Shown here piece by piece: positions 61,438 to 64,000 of a stretch of DNA of 64,000 nucleotides; position 1 is the stretch's first letter, and every line of letters begins with the position of its first letter. Both the position numbers and the translations under genes were made by a program. Below the pieces are notes generated by a model. It saw nothing but the letters and a program-made list of their open reading frames with translations, was not told the origin of the DNA and did not search any database. The stretch comes from Chionis minor (lineage: Eukaryota; Chordata; Aves; Charadriiformes; Chionididae), in assembly GCA_013398295.1 (NCBI GenBank), contig VZSF01001145.1, positions 1,764,081 to 1,828,080 on the forward strand. Direction: 5' to 3'.

Positions 61438-61864
61438 GTGAGAATACTGATTTCAAGCTTTCTTCACATAGAGTCTTCCTTCTAATTCAAAATATCACAG
61501 ATATTTTTAGTTGAAAACTCACTTTACTGGAGGAATGATGCCACAGCCAGGAAACTTGCTTCTTCACTTTTTCTCTGCCCTGATCTTTTCCAGTGTAAGC
61601 AACAAGGTTCACAAACAACTTCTTATGTCACAGCAGGAGGGGGAAAAAACTGGCTTTAAAATACAGCATGTTATATCATCTCCATGTGAGTTAGAATACT
61701 AGGAAACTCAATTTCCTGTAGAATATTTACCTGCCTTAGACAGATTTGCAAGTTTTAAGGCAGTTTTCTCTAAAAAGAACTGCAGTCTGACATCTCTTAC
61801 AGTGAAGTCCTCTAAGAATCCATTGTGAATCTCTTTGAAGGGGAACAGAGTAAAAATGTTATCA

Positions 61865-61918
61865 TAAAAACAAAACAAAACAAAAAAAAAACAAACCCCA
61901 AACCCCAAAACCTAACAA
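61865..61918. repeat. A-rich (CAAAA)n-type low-complexity tract
   Basis: Repeated CAAAA units pass into CAAACCCC/AAACCCC. It looks like simple sequence; no retroposed gene is identifiable next to it. Confidence 0.85.
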
Positions 61919-64000
61919 AAAGGTGCCAGGAAAACTCAGCAGGCAACTATAGGTAATATTTTGGGTGGAAGGGAAAATAGATACAAGAAAGAGGATACAG
62001 TTTCTAATTTACCCATGAGGCACAGGAGGACTAACTGCACTCTCAGATTATGGGTCTCTGTTCCTGTGATGGCTGGATCACATAGAAACTCGAGTCAAAT
62101 GTATAGCTGGTGGTGTCTTAATTGTGGCAGTATGCCAGCTCCCAGGGTACCACATTCAAACCCTGCTGGGGACCCATCCACACATGTGACTGACTACAGG
62201 AGAGATTTAAACTTGCTGGGGATAAATAGGCTGACTGGCTAGGACCCGTCTAAAATCAAGTATATGGACTGAAGCTCACATTTGTGGAAGGAATTAAGCA
62301 GGAAAATGTTGTCACTTTCACACTGTAAGCAATGCTGGGTCTAAGCAAGAAGTTGCTCAGGTACCTGGACCAAAGAGAACTAGTTCAGTCAAGAAGCCAG
62401 GCAAACGTTAAGTGGGGTGAGAGCACGTTCAGAGGCTGTTGTGAAAGTCATGAAGCCAGAAAGACTGTATAGCAAACTTGGATATGACAAATGAGAGACG
62501 TTTCACTCTGCTTATACATTTCTCTACCTCCAAGAGTGGTGTTTTGCAGAATGTCTGCCAGTGTGAAGAGTGGATCTGTTCTCCCCTCGCTTTGCTCCTG
62601 GCTCTGCACCTCTGCTGCTTCCCTTGTGTTGTCAAGGACAGATAGAGTCTAAAGACACACTTTCTCAAGACATGGTGAGACAAATTAATAAGCTGTCCTT
62701 TTTTCCAGAAGGCTAGGTCTCACTGCGCACTCCCATCTTCCCTGTTCTCCTCCTTATCTGTTCTCCCACTGCTTACCCTGTGCCTGCTGAAGAGGCTTTT
62801 CTGTGAGTTAATATAACTCATAGAAACAGAGGAATACAAGCCTGGTGAAATACTCTTTTGCCTTTCTAGTGAGTTACATTAGCTCAGTAAAAGATCTGAC
62901 AGCTGCTAGAGGCAACACAAGTGGTTGAAAGTTAAAATTATGTGTCCAGCAGTAGGGGAGGGCTGAGGTTAGTCAGGGCTGAGGAAGAGAGGAACAGGGC
63001 AAGAGGAAGGAGGGAGTCACAACATGTACAAGCTGTTTGGTTGGTCCAGCAGTGTGTGCAGCCAGAGCCTGACAAATACGTATCCCCGGGAAGAACAGGA
63101 GGCAGCTTGTAATGTGGCCCTGAACAGCAGGCTGGTAAAGACAGCAAGGTACTAAGCCACAGCTGAAGGATCCTTTCAGTTGTGGGACTGAGCATGGAGC
63201 TGAAAACATCAGATATAAACAAGATTTCAGTGACTGGCAGAATCAAAGGGGCCTATGGATTTGAAAGGACAAATGAACCTTAAGATTGCACTAAACTTTG
63301 ATTAAGTTGAACCTGGGCTTATTGAGCCTAAAATTTAGGCTGTATGTCTGCAATATTTAATAAAAATTCACAAATGTTAGGATGAAGGTGGCCCACAAAG
63401 AAATCTCAACATCTAGATCCTGCAGTTGGTGAGCTTGAACAAATCTAGTAAATTATGATGTTACACTATGATTGCTTATTCACTTAGGACAGTCCACGTG
63501 TACTGTTATACTGAGCAAAGTTGCTGCTATGCCCTGAAATGTACTATTTATTCACAACTCTCAGTGAAGAATTAGGACATGACTGCTGGTGTAGGACCTC
63601 ACTTTTGACTTTGTCTTGGGTGAAGTCTGAGGCCTCTCGTATTCCAGTTAACTTTAAGCTGAGGCTTAGGGCATTCTCTGTTCAATTTCCCATTCTGAAG
63701 GATGTCTGAGGCATGCTTTTATAAATTTTTATTTTGGGTGATTTGTCCACCTTTTCAATTAATTTTCAGAAATCTACTTAGAGAAATAATTTATTCTCAC
63801 TGTTCTTCATGCACAGAATTAACCTAGGGGGTTGGCAACCCTGCGAACACCTGTCACACCTCAGTAAGATGGCTGTCAGTGGAGGCAAGAGCCAGGGAAA
63901 TGTCAATTCTAACTACGAGCCTTATTTTCACAAGCAGTTCTCGCTGTTTATGTGACAAGACTTTCTTGTTTTTGTTTTGTTTTTAACAGCCATACTGTGC

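Larger units (their letters stand above)
54956..64000. other. Unique AT-rich sequence with conserved-looking blocks and one exon candidate
   Basis: I recognise no mobile element in this 9 kb. Notable points: a CpG-bearing block at 54965-55030; a perfect hairpin at 55864-55891; a block at 58320-58560 with an octamer ATTTGCAT (58448-58455) and a homeodomain-like AATTATAATTAG (58522-58533); an exon candidate at 61347-61437; an A-rich tract at 61865-61918; and a moderately GC-richer part at 62940-63250 with no recognisable product. Confidence 0.4.

Noticed and set aside
62020..62200. Sequence resembling a tRNA B-box (ACATTCAAACCCTGC) with an upstream GTGGCAGTATG
   Set aside because: No cloverleaf can be formed at the right spacing, and the A-box is poor; neither a tRNA nor a tRNA-derived SINE could be supported.
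1..64000. Prokaryotic or phage-type systems (operons, CRISPR, defence islands)
   Set aside because: Avian repeats occur throughout, no run of adjacent long frames exists and no direct-repeat/spacer pattern was seen.

Overview
The window looks like an intergenic or deep intronic stretch of a bird genome. It is AT-rich and CpG-poor, has no long open reading frame outside repeats, and its recognisable content is typical of avian DNA. That content is CR1 non-LTR retrotransposon fragments (5'-truncated, several with the family's 3' tail of repeated ATTCTATG-like octamers), solo or partial long terminal repeats of avian endogenous retroviruses, and a few very old amniote repeats. I see no rRNA, tRNA, CRISPR array, bacterial-type operon or CpG-island promoter. 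No complete protein-coding gene can be supported.

Layout. 1-9.3 kb is mostly unique sequence with three decayed minus-strand CR1 remnants (3.36-3.99, 3.99-4.09 and 5.49-5.74 kb). 9.31-11.27 kb is a plus-strand CR1 split by a 751-bp solo LTR; a 5-bp target duplication GGTAT flanks the LTR and is confirmed by the CR1 reading frame on both sides. 14.4-15.3 kb is an old minus-strand LTR with an internal ~49-bp tandem array. 16.9-17.65 kb is a probable second minus-strand LTR of another family. 18.71-20.25 kb is a CR1 3' end followed 20 bp later by a plus-strand LTR of the same family as the 14.4-kb copy. 20.25-35.8 kb is largely unique, with an ancient CR1 at 27.6 kb, a MIR-like SINE at 29.8 kb and several short tandem duplications. 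35.78-36.08 kb is a truncated third copy of that LTR family. 38.8-39.1 kb is a minus-strand CR1 3' end. 47.5-48.3 and 50.9-52.35 kb are two plus-strand CR1 copies; the second is the best preserved, with reverse-transcriptase motifs still readable. 52.35-64 kb is unique sequence with one ancient remnant, a perfect 12-bp hairpin and conserved-looking noncoding blocks.

No genes here can be shown to work together. The coherent story is one of repeated insertion: at least two generations of CR1 and three LTR families, including one demonstrable nested insertion. All protein-coding parts of these elements are broken. Two short segments (25121-25222 minus, 61347-61437 plus) have an open frame between plausible splice sites and are offered only as exon candidates. 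I found nothing that I would call a previously undescribed biological system.

All family assignments come from recognising sequence by eye, without any database search. Repeat boundaries are approximate except where a target duplication or terminal motif fixes them.
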